A stretch of DNA of 11,993 nucleotides from Acidobacteriaceae bacterium (GTDB lineage: Bacteria > Acidobacteriota > Terriglobia > Terriglobales > Acidobacteriaceae). Location of the stretch: positions 1 to 11,993 of the forward strand of contig JASHVU010000194.1 of NCBI GenBank assembly GCA_030044455.1, given 5' to 3'. Position 1 is the stretch's first letter. Each line of letters begins with the position of its first letter. This document shows positions 1-7,188 of this stretch, piece after piece. Under the pieces are notes generated by a model. It had not been told where the DNA came from. It saw only the letters and a list, made by a program, of their open reading frames with translations, and did no database searches. Made by a program: the position numbers and the translations under genes.

Positions 1-1192
1 TGGTGAGCTGCTGCGGTGCGGTTGGGGCGCCGTCGTGAGCAAACCCAATGCGCCATACATGTCTTCGATCGATGTCGCCCTGATTGGAATCGAAGACGAC
101 GGCGTCGCCCTTTGGCGAGACGGCCGCGTGGTCCACCTCAAAATCTCCCGGAGTCAACAGGGCTGCATCGCCGCCGCCCGCGGGAACCGAATACAGGTGC
201 AGCCAGCCGTCGCGTTCCCACGGGAACACGATGCGGTTGCCGCTGACCCACATCAATTGCGCATCGGATTCGGTAGGATAAAACGCGCTGCCCTGGCCCT
301 CGGCTGCCTTGAAAACGGCGCGTCCTTCGCCGGATTCGGCATCCGCTAACCTGATCGACCATGGCTCGGCCGAACGCTGCGGAAGAAACGTCAGCTCATC
401 CTCTTCGCTCGGCACACGCACAAACGCTACTGATTTGGAATCGGGCGACCAATTCGGACTTAGATCGTGATCGCTCGAGGGATCGAGATACATCACGGCG
501 TGTTTGTCGAAATCGAACACTCCAATGAAGGAGTGGTCGTCGCGGTCCGACATGAATGCGAGCTTTTTACCATCCGGCGACCACCTCAGGTCTGACGCCG
601 TCCCGCGTGTCACCAGCAGTTGCTGAGGCTTGGCACTGGCATCATCAGGCTGGGCCACGTCCAGGCGCGCCGTCCATATCTCGCTGTCGCGCACAAAGGC
701 TACCGTCTTGCCGTCGGGCGAAACCGCCGGCAGATGGCCATCACCGATCAGACGCGGCTCACCACCTGCCAGCGGCGCGACCCAAATCTGCTGCGTTACG
801 CCCTTCAAAAGCCACGCGGGATTTGGCGCTGGTTTCGCCTCATCCTCATCGCTGCCGCCGTGCTCGTACACAATCGCCTCAGCGTCCGCTGTCCACAGTG
901 GCGTGTTCACGCCCAGGCCGTCATCCTCGGTGAAATGGGTTAGCTGGCGCGCCGCGAATCCATCTGCCCCAGTCTCGGCCACCCACAAGTTTTCCCGGCC
1001 CTCGACATTCGCCACCCAGGCAATGCGGTTCTTGACGGGCGCAGCAATCAGGTCGCTGGTAAATGGCGCGCTCAACACCTGCTGCAGTGTAAAGCCGCCC
1101 GTCGGAGTTTGCGCATGCAGGGACGATACATACGCGAAAGCAATAAAAAGCCAAATGAGCCGCCGGCTCCTTAACAGAGTTCTCAGGGTCAA
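1..1192 (-). CDS. S9-family peptidase (prolyl oligopeptidase/DPP-like), N-terminal part, cut by left window edge
   Basis: About 397 residues are visible and the frame is open to the window edge, so the C-terminal alpha/beta-hydrolase domain with the Ser-Asp-His triad is not seen. The start is TTG at 1192, chosen because GGAGG sits 7 nt upstream. Residues 1-27 form a signal peptide: basic RSRR, then a hydrophobic LIWLFIAFAY stretch, with cleavage likely after SLHA. The remainder is a beta-propeller with PD40/TolB-like blades, for example LRWSPDGKKLAFMSDR (about residue 200) and PNWSPDSKSVAFVR (about 250). A DDHSFIGVFDF block follows the first, a style I know from acidobacterial S9 peptidases. 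The family hydrolyses peptides after export, so this is probably a periplasmic or secreted oligopeptidase. A TolB-like propeller protein without a protease domain cannot be excluded from this fragment, but the layout fits S9 better. Confidence 0.85.
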   Translation of the reverse strand, partial: MTLRTLLRSRRLIWLFIAFAYVSSLHAQTPTGGFTLQQVLSAPFTSDLIAAPVKNRIAWVANVEGRENLWVAETGADGFAARQLTHFTEDDGLGVNTPLWTADAEAIVYEHGGSDEDEAKPAPNPAWLLKGVTQQIWVAPLAGGEPRLIGDGHLPAVSPDGKTVAFVRDSEIWTARLDVAQPDDASAKPQQLLVTRGTASDLRWSPDGKKLAFMSDRDDHSFIGVFDFDKHAVMYLDPSSDHDLSPNWSPDSKSVAFVRVPSEEDELTFLPQRSAEPWSIRLADAESGEGRAVFKAAEGQGSAFYPTESDAQLMWVSGNRIVFPWERDGWLHLYSVPAGGGDAALLTPGDFEVDHAAVSPKGDAVVFDSNQGDIDRRHVWRIGFAHDGAPTAPQQLT

Positions 1193-1199
1193 TGGAATC

Positions 1200-1204
1200 C
1201 CTCC
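1200..1204 (-). promoter_or_regulatory. Shine-Dalgarno deciding the TTG start of the S9 peptidase
   Basis: On the minus strand this reads GGAGG, followed by a 7-nt spacer and TTG. The resulting protein begins directly with a normal signal peptide, which supports the non-ATG start. Confidence 0.75.
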
Positions 1205-1298
1205 GGGGAGCCCAAACTCTCAATCGATGTGCAGCTAAAAGCATCGTATCGCAGCGGGAAGAGGCGATGGAGGGACTAAGGGACTGAGGGACCAGATA

Positions 1299-1326
1299 AA
1301 GAAGCCTCCCTTGCGGGAGGCTTCTT
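1299..1326 (-). terminator. Rho-independent terminator downstream of the parvulin foldase gene
   Basis: A perfect 12-bp inverted repeat (AAGAAGCCTCCC / GGGAGGCTTCTT) encloses a 4-nt loop. In the minus direction the stem ends in a U-rich stretch (UUCUUUAU). It lies 56 nt past the stop of the foldase gene and before the S9 peptidase start, so it separates the two same-strand genes into different transcripts. Confidence 0.85.
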
Positions 1327-1381
1327 GCTGAAGATCGAATCCGTCAACTGTTTGCTACTGGCTACCGGCTATTGACCATTC

Positions 1382-3355
1382 CTAGGACCCCGGCAGCTGC
1401 GACCCCTCGCTCTTCGCGTTCAGGCGGATCAGTTTGTACTTTTTGTAATTGTCCATGAGCGTGCTCAAAAAGACGTTGAAGGCCTGATTCTGCCGCTCGT
1501 CTTTAATCTGCTCGCGGGTGGTGTCAAAGTTTTTCTGGATATCGTCGGCGCTGGGTTCCTGCTTGTCGACGATCTTGGCCACAATGCCGTTACGGTCGGC
1601 GTCGATGGGACCACTGATCGAGCCCACAGTCAAGTCAAAGAGCTGCGGCGCTACCTGGCCCACATCGCCCACATCGGGCACCTGGCCGCTCTCATTCACC
1701 GGGTCGCTGGTCTTCACCGTTGCTCCCAGGTCCTTGGCCGCCTTGTTCAGGTCGTTATACTGCTTCGCCTTGTCTGACAGCTCCTGGGTCTTCTTTGCCA
1801 GCAACGCGGGCAGCTGGTCGTTGCGGTAGTCGTCGAGCACGTGTTGTTTCCAATCGGCGAAGGCGGGCGCGTGCGCGGCCACGATGCCGGTCACCTGGAA
1901 GATGGCGTAGCCTTCCCCGGTGGGCGCGTACTGCGGCGGATCGCCAACTTTGGCTTGAAATGCCTGGGTCAGGATTTGTTTGCTCGAGGCCAGCGCCGAA
2001 ATCACTCCTGTGCGCTCAACCGGTGGACTGGTTACAACCTGCAGATGGTGCGCTGCGGCGGTCTTCTCGAGCCCGTCCTTGTCGGCTTCAGAGGTAAGCG
2101 TGCGCGCGTAGTTCTCCTGCGCCTGCTGGCTCGCATTGCGGAAGAGCGTGGCCTGGATCTGCGGCAGCACTTCGTTCAGCGCCTGCGCGTGCGCCTGATG
2201 CCGGTCTTCAACCTGGACCACGTGATAGCCGAACTGGCTCTTCACGATCTTGATGTCGCCGATCTTCTGCGTGAAGATTGCGTTGTCGAACTCGGGCACC
2301 ATGGTTTTGCGTTGAGCAAATCCGAGTTCGCCGCCCTTGTCTTTGCTGCCCGGGTCGTCAGAGTACTTTTTGGCGAGAGCATTCCAGTCACCGCCAGCCT
2401 GCAACTGCTTGAGCACGTCTTCAGCCTTGGCCTTGGCAGCCGCATCGGTCTTGGGGTCGGCACCTGCAGGCACGCTGATGAGAATGTGGCGCGAACGGGC
2501 CTCCTCAGGCACCTGGAACTCTGACTGGTGCTGGTTGTAATAGTTCTGAATTTCCTGATTGTTCGGCTGCGGCAGTCCGCCCGGTACATCGCCCGGCGTG
2601 AAAGCGAAGTATGAGATCTTGCGCTCCTCGGGCACCGCTGAGGCGTAGCGTGCTGCGTTCTTTTTGAAGAAGGCTTCAAGATCGCTGTCAGAGGGGTTGA
2701 TAGTCTTCTCCAAATCGGCGCTGGAGATTACCGCGTAGTCGAACTTGATTTTGACGTTCTGCTTGCGGTACTGCTCGCGCACGTCTTTGTCGTCGACCGT
2801 CACGTTGGCCGTAACCATTGCCTGCAGCCGCTGGATCATGAGGTTGTTTTTAATGTCTTGCTCGAACGCCGGTACCGACATGTTGGCGCGGCTGTTGATG
2901 ATCTCGGTGTACTGGGTCTCGCCGATGAATTTACCTGCGGGGAAGAAGACTGTTTTGTAGGGCCCGTACTGCAAAAAATGCAGTACGTCGGCGTCAGTGG
3001 CAGTAATGCCCAGGCGCCGCGCTTCCTGCAGCAGCACCTGCTGCTGGATCAACTGCTGGCCAACCTGGCTCTGAAACAGCTGCATGATCATCGGGTTGTC
3101 AGCATATTGAGGATTGCGCTGCATAATCTGACGGCGCGTCATATCCTGAACCGTCTGCATGCTGATCGAGTCGCCCGAGGAGAGGATTTTGCTGTACCAA
3201 TGCGGGTAGACCACCGCGTAAGTATCTGAGGGCGCCGATCCCATGCCCATAAGGCCGGGGATAAGGTAAACCACCATGGCGACCGATGAGACGCCGATGA
3301 CCACGACGAAAAGGGCCTTGACGATGCGATTGTCAGCTTGCAGAAAACGAATCAT
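1382..3355 (-). CDS. SurA/PpiD-type peptidyl-prolyl cis-trans isomerase, membrane-anchored periplasmic foldase
   Basis: This 657-residue protein has a short cytoplasmic N-terminus, one transmembrane helix at about residues 12-34 (KALFVVVIGVSSVAMVVYLI), and then a long periplasmic part. Residues 40-185 look like the SurA/PpiD N-terminal chaperone region, rich in Gln and helix-forming. Residues 285-385 are a parvulin (PPIC) rotamase domain: ARSRHILI at the start, KYSDDPGSKDKGGELGF in the middle and SQFGYHVVQVEDR at the end. A second helical, low-conservation region follows to the C-terminus. The architecture (TM, SurA_N-like, one parvulin, C-terminal extension) and length are like E. coli PpiD (623 residues), which is known to help newly exported proteins fold near the Sec translocon. 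The gene stands alone between a promoter and a terminator. The Shine-Dalgarno is weak (GAAGG, 13 nt upstream of ATG). Assignment to PpiD rather than SurA rests on the membrane anchor. Confidence 0.9.
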   Translation of the reverse strand: MIRFLQADNRIVKALFVVVIGVSSVAMVVYLIPGLMGMGSAPSDTYAVVYPHWYSKILSSGDSISMQTVQDMTRRQIMQRNPQYADNPMIMQLFQSQVGQQLIQQQVLLQEARRLGITATDADVLHFLQYGPYKTVFFPAGKFIGETQYTEIINSRANMSVPAFEQDIKNNLMIQRLQAMVTANVTVDDKDVREQYRKQNVKIKFDYAVISSADLEKTINPSDSDLEAFFKKNAARYASAVPEERKISYFAFTPGDVPGGLPQPNNQEIQNYYNQHQSEFQVPEEARSRHILISVPAGADPKTDAAAKAKAEDVLKQLQAGGDWNALAKKYSDDPGSKDKGGELGFAQRKTMVPEFDNAIFTQKIGDIKIVKSQFGYHVVQVEDRHQAHAQALNEVLPQIQATLFRNASQQAQENYARTLTSEADKDGLEKTAAAHHLQVVTSPPVERTGVISALASSKQILTQAFQAKVGDPPQYAPTGEGYAIFQVTGIVAAHAPAFADWKQHVLDDYRNDQLPALLAKKTQELSDKAKQYNDLNKAAKDLGATVKTSDPVNESGQVPDVGDVGQVAPQLFDLTVGSISGPIDADRNGIVAKIVDKQEPSADDIQKNFDTTREQIKDERQNQAFNVFLSTLMDNYKKYKLIRLNAKSEGSQLPGS

Positions 3356-3464
3356 GGGCGGGACTGGACCTTCAACTCTCTTGGCGCCTGCAGGATAAGG
3401 GCTCCATTGGGAGAACCCGAAGAGCAGCCTGCGATGCGCAATTCTCGCACATTGCGACTCTGCA

Positions 3465-3494
3465 ATTATAGACGAGCGGAAGCCCGACTGGCAG
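3465..3494 (-). promoter_or_regulatory. Predicted sigma-70-like promoter for the parvulin foldase gene
   Basis: On the minus strand, CTGCCA (3489-3494) and TATAAT (3465-3470, a perfect consensus -10) are separated by 18 nt. The resulting leader would be about 105 nt. The region also lies just upstream of the plus-strand small ORF, so it is a divergent control region. Prediction is by consensus match only. Confidence 0.45.
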
Positions 3495-3518
3495 CGGCGG
3501 ACCTATTCTGATTGCGCC

Positions 3519-3704
3519 ATGAAGAAGGTGAACGTAGTCGTCGCAGTTTCGGCCGGTGTTCTAACCTTCGCGATACTCACGGCATTAGCGCTTCCTCGTT
3601 TGGAAACCAGTCTAACCTTCATACCGATCTTCGTGGTCTCCGCTCTAGCTGGAGTTTTCGTATTTGTTGCATCGAAGGTCTTCAAGGAGAAGACTTCAAA
3701 CTGA
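3519..3704 (+). CDS. Possible small two-helix membrane protein (61 aa)
   Basis: The 61-residue reading frame encodes MKK, a hydrophobic helix (about residues 5-25), a short polar LPRLETS loop, a second hydrophobic helix (about 32-52) and a basic SKVFKEKTSN tail. This is a sensible topology for a small inner-membrane protein with both ends in the cytoplasm. I do not recognise a family. No clear Shine-Dalgarno precedes the ATG, which lowers confidence. An opposite-strand frame over the same bases (3503-3709) has a less natural composition. It diverges from the foldase gene and is followed by a hairpin at 3749-3793 that could end its transcript. Confidence 0.5.
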   Translation: MKKVNVVVAVSAGVLTFAILTALALPRLETSLTFIPIFVVSALAGVFVFVASKVFKEKTSN

Positions 3705-3748
3705 CCCACTGGCCAGCATTGGGGCGCGGAGGATGAGCAAGTGAAAAG

Positions 3749-3793
3749 GTGAAGGAGTGAGGAAAGTGAAAAAGGCAGGGTTCACTCCTTCAC
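3749..3793 (-). terminator. Hairpin between convergent genes, likely terminator of the BON-domain gene (possibly bidirectional)
   Basis: A perfect 12-bp inverted repeat (GTGAAGGAGTGA at 3749-3760, TCACTCCTTCAC at 3782-3793) surrounds a 21-nt loop. In the minus direction it starts 12 nt after the stop of the BON-domain gene and ends in CUUUUC. A competing shorter stem, 3763-3770 with 3789-3796, is also possible because the left side is built of repeated GTGA units. Confidence 0.55.
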
Positions 3794-3804
3794 TTTCTCG
3801 TCAA

Positions 3805-5127
3805 TCAATGCCAGTAGTATTCGCCGCCAACCACATAGTAGGGGCGATAGTACACTGGCGGATAAGCGTAATAGGGATAAGCGGCATAGCCGGCCGGCCC
3901 ATATCCATAGGGATAGCGGCGGTAGAGGCTCGGGCCGCCCGGATAGAGACCCTGCGCCAGCCGAGCTGCTTCCTGTTCGGTTACCGGTTGCACTGTTATC
4001 GGCGCCTTCAGATGGAAGGTGACCAGTGCCTCGGCCGGAATCCAGACGTTAGGTCCAGGAGTTGCCGCTGAGGCTGCGGTACCGGCTGCTGCGCCTGCGC
4101 CCGCGCCGATGGCCGCCCCTTCACCACGTCCCGCGATGCCGCCGATCACCGCCCCGAGCAGGGCGCCGCCGAATGCGCTGCTTACTGTTCTGCCAGCCTT
4201 GTTCGGACCCTTCACCTTGAACTGATCCGAAGTCAACGGATAATTCTGGCCACCCAGGTCGAGTGAGTTCAGCGTTAGAGCGAGTTCAGAGCTGCCGCCC
4301 AGAGATCCGGAGCCAACCTTCTTGACTTCAGTAACTACACCGTGCAGCGTGGCGCCGCGAGGAATGGCCAGCACGCCACCGAGCGTCACGTCGCGAATCA
4401 CCGTGAACTGGATTGGCGTTCCGTCGGTGGCGTGCTTGGTGCTGACCTCTTCAGCAGTGCGCACCACCATCAGAGTTCCTTCAGGGAGCGTGACCGGAGC
4501 TTTGGCGTATTGATAAGAGGGCGCTGGAGGCGCGGGCGGCCGTTGCGCATAATAGGGCGGGCGCGAAGGCGGATAAGCCGGGTACGATGGCGGTGGGGGC
4601 GGCGCTCCCTGACCCTGATCGGGGACCGGCTGGTTGATGCCCACTGGAGGTTGCCCTTGGTCGGCTGGCGGAGCCGCTTCGGACGGACCTTGATCGTTTC
4701 CTTGTGCCGCGGCACCCTGGTTGTTGCCGCTCGCAGGCATATCTTCATCTTGCGCCGGCGCCGCAGCGTCTGTGGCTGCCTGCGGGTTGCCGACCTTCAG
4801 ATTGTTGTTTACCTTGCTCACGCCGTTTACGTGGCCGGCAATTGATTCGGCCAGCTCGCTCTCGGCCAGGCTTGACACCGTGCCTGAAAGCGTGACCTGG
4901 CTCTGAATCGTCGCAGCCGTAATCAGATCGTTTTTGAGCGCCTGCGAGGCATCCAGGGCCTGCACCACGTCCATTTCAATCTGGCCATCGGTGCGCTGGC
5001 CACCCGCCGGAGTGCCTGAGCCACCCTCCTGCGCGATTGCCACGGCAACCGAAAACACAGCCAGCGCCGACCACGCCAGACTCTGAAAGAAGATTCTCTT
5101 CAGCGATGGACCAATCATTGTCTTCAT
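3805..5127 (-). CDS. Exported BON-domain / proline-rich / glycine-zipper protein
   Basis: This 440-residue protein starts with a signal peptide (residues 1-33; hydrophobic LAWSALAVFSVAVAIA, then QEGG). Residues about 48-113 form a BON domain (DVVQALDASQALKNDLI, VTLSGTVSS, INxV-like GVSKVNNNLKVG), a fold known in periplasmic lipid-binding proteins such as OsmY. Residues 120-205 are a low-complexity linker rich in Pro, Gln, Asn and Asp. Residues 213-375 form a second domain with strand-like segments (PEGTLMVVRT, IPRGATLHGVV, ELALTLNSLDL), interrupted at about 318-350 by a glycine-zipper (GGALLGAVIGGIAG, AAIGAGAGAAAG) able to insert in or cross a membrane. The last 45 residues are Tyr/Pro/Gly-rich. 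The role is probably envelope maintenance; exact function unknown. The Shine-Dalgarno (AGAGG) is 4 nt from this ATG; the ATG three codons later is an alternative start. Confidence 0.85.
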   Translation of the reverse strand: MKTMIGPSLKRIFFQSLAWSALAVFSVAVAIAQEGGSGTPAGGQRTDGQIEMDVVQALDASQALKNDLITAATIQSQVTLSGTVSSLAESELAESIAGHVNGVSKVNNNLKVGNPQAATDAAAPAQDEDMPASGNNQGAAAQGNDQGPSEAAPPADQGQPPVGINQPVPDQGQGAPPPPPSYPAYPPSRPPYYAQRPPAPPAPSYQYAKAPVTLPEGTLMVVRTAEEVSTKHATDGTPIQFTVIRDVTLGGVLAIPRGATLHGVVTEVKKVGSGSLGGSSELALTLNSLDLGGQNYPLTSDQFKVKGPNKAGRTVSSAFGGALLGAVIGGIAGRGEGAAIGAGAGAAAGTAASAATPGPNVWIPAEALVTFHLKAPITVQPVTEQEAARLAQGLYPGGPSLYRRYPYGYGPAGYAAYPYYAYPPVYYRPYYVVGGEYYWH

Positions 5128-5261
5128 CTCTCCTCTGCCAAACTCTTAGATTCCGCCGCCGGCGAAAAGGATCAGCGCGCGAAACCAAGGCTTAAACAGC
5201 TGATTCCGGATCAATTGATTAGACGGGAATCGCCGCAAGCCGTCACGTATAGAAACCCGGC

Positions 5262-5310
5262 GAGAGAGAAAAAGTTACGGTCCGGAGCCGGGCATTCCGC
5301 GCTCCGGACC
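5262..5310 (-). terminator. Rho-independent terminator after the first barrel protein gene
   Basis: A perfect 10-bp stem (GGTCCGGAGC / GCTCCGGACC, 5279-5288 and 5301-5310) has a 12-nt loop. On the minus strand it is followed within 5 nt by CUUUUUCUCUCU. It begins 17 nt past the stop of the barrel gene at 5328 and isolates it from the BON-domain gene further along the same strand. Confidence 0.85.
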
Positions 5311-5327
5311 TGCACATTCGGAGTTGC

Positions 5328-5927
5328 TTACTTGAACAAGCGCATCGACTTGAAGTCGTAGGAAACCCCTGCTGTAAATCCTTGCGGATCGAGGGTTTTG
5401 CCGAAGAGATCCGTCCATGCCTGGTAATCGTACTCGCCACGCACCCATAGGTGACCGACCATGCGATATTGAAGCCCAAAGCCTGGCTCGTAGACGTTGC
5501 GCGTATCGTGGCGATAATACGGATTCTGGCCCATGAAGTCGATGCTTCCAAATCCAAATAGGAATTTGAAATAGGGTTGGATATTGCGATAGTGGCGCCA
5601 GGTGTACATCGGACCGCCCGCGACCGTATCCATACGGAAATTGGAAGGCAGCGTCGGGCCGCGGCCATAATTGACGTCTCTGCCTTCAAGATCGAGGCCA
5701 AAACCGTCAAGCAGGCGGGGAAGCGTTCCCGGGTGCCACTGGGCCCAGACCTCGAGGCCGTACATCCGGTTGTGACCCCAGTCGACGTCGAAATTGGATG
5801 CCGCTACGCCAACAGAGAACGGTAGTGTTCCCTGATATGCGGCAGGGAGGGTTTGAGAATGTGCGGGGATGACGGCGACAAAAAAGGCCGCAGCCAGAAT
5901 GGTTGAGAAAATCATGGAACCCTTCAT
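5328..5927 (-). CDS. Outer-membrane beta-barrel protein, paralogue 1 (199 aa)
   Basis: The start is the ATG at 5927, because AGGAG lies 7 nt upstream; the frame stays open further upstream but that part is not protein-like. Residues 1-24 are a signal peptide (MKGSMIFSTILAAAFFVAVIPAHS, cleavage before Gln-Thr-Leu). The mature part has alternating amphipathic strands rich in Gly and aromatics, and ends in a strand GFTAGVSYDF, like the C-terminal signal recognised by the BAM complex, plus a short tail. Conserved blocks shared with the paralogue at 6586-7188 are PAAYQG, AASNFDVDW, FGSIDF, HDTRNVY, HLWVR and KTLDPQGFT. About half of all residues match by eye. It is a small 8-strand-type barrel; no ligand or pore function can be read from the sequence. 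Confidence 0.85.
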   Translation of the reverse strand: MKGSMIFSTILAAAFFVAVIPAHSQTLPAAYQGTLPFSVGVAASNFDVDWGHNRMYGLEVWAQWHPGTLPRLLDGFGLDLEGRDVNYGRGPTLPSNFRMDTVAGGPMYTWRHYRNIQPYFKFLFGFGSIDFMGQNPYYRHDTRNVYEPGFGLQYRMVGHLWVRGEYDYQAWTDLFGKTLDPQGFTAGVSYDFKSMRLFK

Positions 5928-5934
5928 CTTGCAT

Positions 5935-5939
5935 CTCCT
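5935..5939 (-). promoter_or_regulatory. Shine-Dalgarno fixing the start of barrel paralogue 1
   Basis: AGGAG on the minus strand with a 7-nt spacer to ATG at 5927. The same motif and spacing precede paralogue 2, so the translation start was duplicated with the gene. Confidence 0.75.
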
Positions 5940-6003
5940 ATGAACTCGCGGGATCCTTCTGCATTGCGGCAAGATCCGGAGGGGGGAATTCAAACTCCAG
6001 GTT

Positions 6004-6027
6004 GAGATCCAAGGCAAGCTTCCGCTG
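6004..6027 (-). repeat. Leader block shared with the second barrel gene (copy 1)
   Basis: This 24-nt segment matches 7315-7338 at 20 of 24 positions without gaps. Each copy lies upstream of a barrel gene (77 nt and 127 nt before the start codon), so it is part of the duplicated leader and may include promoter elements. No clean -35/-10 pair is visible in it. Confidence 0.55.
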
Positions 6028-6129
6028 TTTGGTTGAGGTCCGCTACAGGTCTGACGCCCGTTACAAAGGTGCGGACCCCGGTGGTTGCATTCATGGAATT
6101 TACCCACGTACAAGTAACTCGATCAAAAG

Positions 6130-6480
6130 TCGATCCAGCAAGATCGCCGGTCGCAGATTCGATTGCGGCCGGGAAGTCGCATAATGCCTGAGCCCAATAC
6201 GCTTATAAGAAGTCTCGCATGATTTAGACGAATCTGCGATGGCAAATCGTTCACAACAGGCTTCAAAGACCATTACGAACGGGTCAGTGATGCGTGGGGG
6301 AATCGGGGCCGGCTTAGACCGGTAGCGCGCAAGACCGCCTCCGTACCGGCTGCTCAAGGATCCCGGCCAAGTGAACCAGGGCGGCATCGAGCGCAACCGC
6401 TCCTCGAAGGTGCTCCTTTGTAACGATTACCGCGGCTTCGCGCTACCGCAATCCGGGAATTGCTTGAGGGCGGTTCGAAG
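6130..6480 (-). pseudogene. Decayed 3' part of a duplicated HD-domain phosphohydrolase gene
   Basis: On the minus strand this stretch aligns collinearly to the intact HD gene at 7564-8178. Anchors are 6154-6163 with 7587-7596, the perfect 15-mer 6237-6251 with 7669-7683, and 6351-6359 with 7784-7792; distances between anchors agree within 1 nt. Translated pieces correspond to the intact protein: VNDLPSQIRLNHARLL against LNDLPSKLHLSYSKLL, and VALDAALVHLAGILEQ against VTIEAILLRDADILEQ. The pieces are in different frames with stop codons between them (for example TAA just before the NDLPS piece), and the first piece has lost the DAD metal-binding aspartates. The 5' part of the gene, including the HD motif, is not recognisable. 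With the flanking short spacers it fills the 658-nt gap between the two barrel genes; I see no intact gene there. Confidence 0.8.
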
Positions 6481-6585
6481 ATAGGTGAAGCCGCGTTTGG
6501 TGTGTCTCGGGGTCGCCGCTCCTTGAGGCCGCGGCGAGATGCAAGTTAGGACTTCGAGGTAAATACTCTTGGAATCTCGTTAGCG

Positions 6586-7188
6586 TCAGTGCCATACGGG
6601 CTTGAAGTCATAGTTGAAACCGAGTGTGAACCCCTGTGGATCGAGTGTTTTGGGGCCAAAAAGTTGAGGCCAGAACTGGTACTCGTAATCGGCGCGCACC
6701 CACAGGTGATGGTGCACGCGGTATTGGAATCCACCTCCCGGCGCGTAGACATTGCGGGTGTCGTGGGTGTAGTAGGGAGACGGGCCACGGAAATCGATAC
6801 TTCCTAGCCCAATCAAGAACTTGCCGTAAGGCTCGAAATTGTGGAAGGCACGGATGGTTAACATCGGGCCGCCAGCACCTGTAGTTTCCTTGAGGTTAAC
6901 CGGCACGTTATTGGGGCGTCCGTACTCGAGGTTTCTCACTTCCGCGTCCAGGCCGATTCCGGCAAGAGCACCGGTTGGCCGGGGGCGCCACTGGCCCCAA
7001 ATTGTGAATCCTTCCAGGCGGGCCTTGTTCCAGTCGACGTCGAAATTCGACGCGGCGGCGCCGATTGCGAAGGGAAATTCTCCCTGGTACGCAGCGGGGA
7101 CAACTTGAGAAAAGGCCGTACCGTGGGCAGTGAAAAAAGCCACTACCAACGCCAGTGGGAGCATCCTGGATAACGTCTTTGTGCTCAT
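6586..7188 (-). CDS. Outer-membrane beta-barrel protein, paralogue 2 (200 aa)
   Basis: The start is the ATG at 7188 with AGGAG 7 nt upstream; an in-frame ATG 12 codons further up lacks such a site and would put a basic RIHRRR segment before the signal peptide. Residues 1-27 are a signal peptide ending AFS before Gln-Val-Val. The mature protein is Gly- and aromatic-rich with amphipathic strands and a final GFTLGFNYDF strand followed by KPVWH. It shares the AASNFDVDW, IGLGSIDFRG, HDTRNVYAPG, HLWVRADYEYQ and LDPQGFT blocks with paralogue 1, including similar spacing throughout, so the two arose by duplication. It lies 375 nt downstream of the HD gene on the same strand. No obvious U-tailed terminator follows its stop; the pseudogene remnant begins about 105 nt further on. 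Confidence 0.85.
   Translation of the reverse strand: MSTKTLSRMLPLALVVAFFTAHGTAFSQVVPAAYQGEFPFAIGAAASNFDVDWNKARLEGFTIWGQWRPRPTGALAGIGLDAEVRNLEYGRPNNVPVNLKETTGAGGPMLTIRAFHNFEPYGKFLIGLGSIDFRGPSPYYTHDTRNVYAPGGGFQYRVHHHLWVRADYEYQFWPQLFGPKTLDPQGFTLGFNYDFKPVWH

Noticed and set aside
630..1238. A 202-residue plus-strand open frame
   Set aside because: It is antisense to the S9 peptidase, whose signal peptide, propeller motifs and Shine-Dalgarno are convincing.
1841..2524. A 227-residue plus-strand open frame and other long frames opposite the foldase gene
   Set aside because: They lie entirely inside a strongly supported parvulin gene on the other strand and show Arg/Leu-rich shadow composition.
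3503..3709. A 68-residue minus-strand frame opposite the small membrane protein
   Set aside because: Its composition is Thr/Lys/Ala mixed without domains, while the plus-strand frame has coherent membrane topology.
6100..6396. A 98-residue minus-strand open frame between the barrel genes
   Set aside because: It runs through the HD remnant in a frame different from the one that matches the HD protein, and has no Shine-Dalgarno or recognisable protein character.
6446..6542. Plus-strand frame IRELLEGGSKIGEAAFGVSRG resembling the C-terminal helix-turn-helix of a resolvase
   Set aside because: The same bases align, on the opposite strand, to the HD gene around 7866-7900, so the resemblance is probably the antisense of the HD remnant; no catalytic recombinase part is present.
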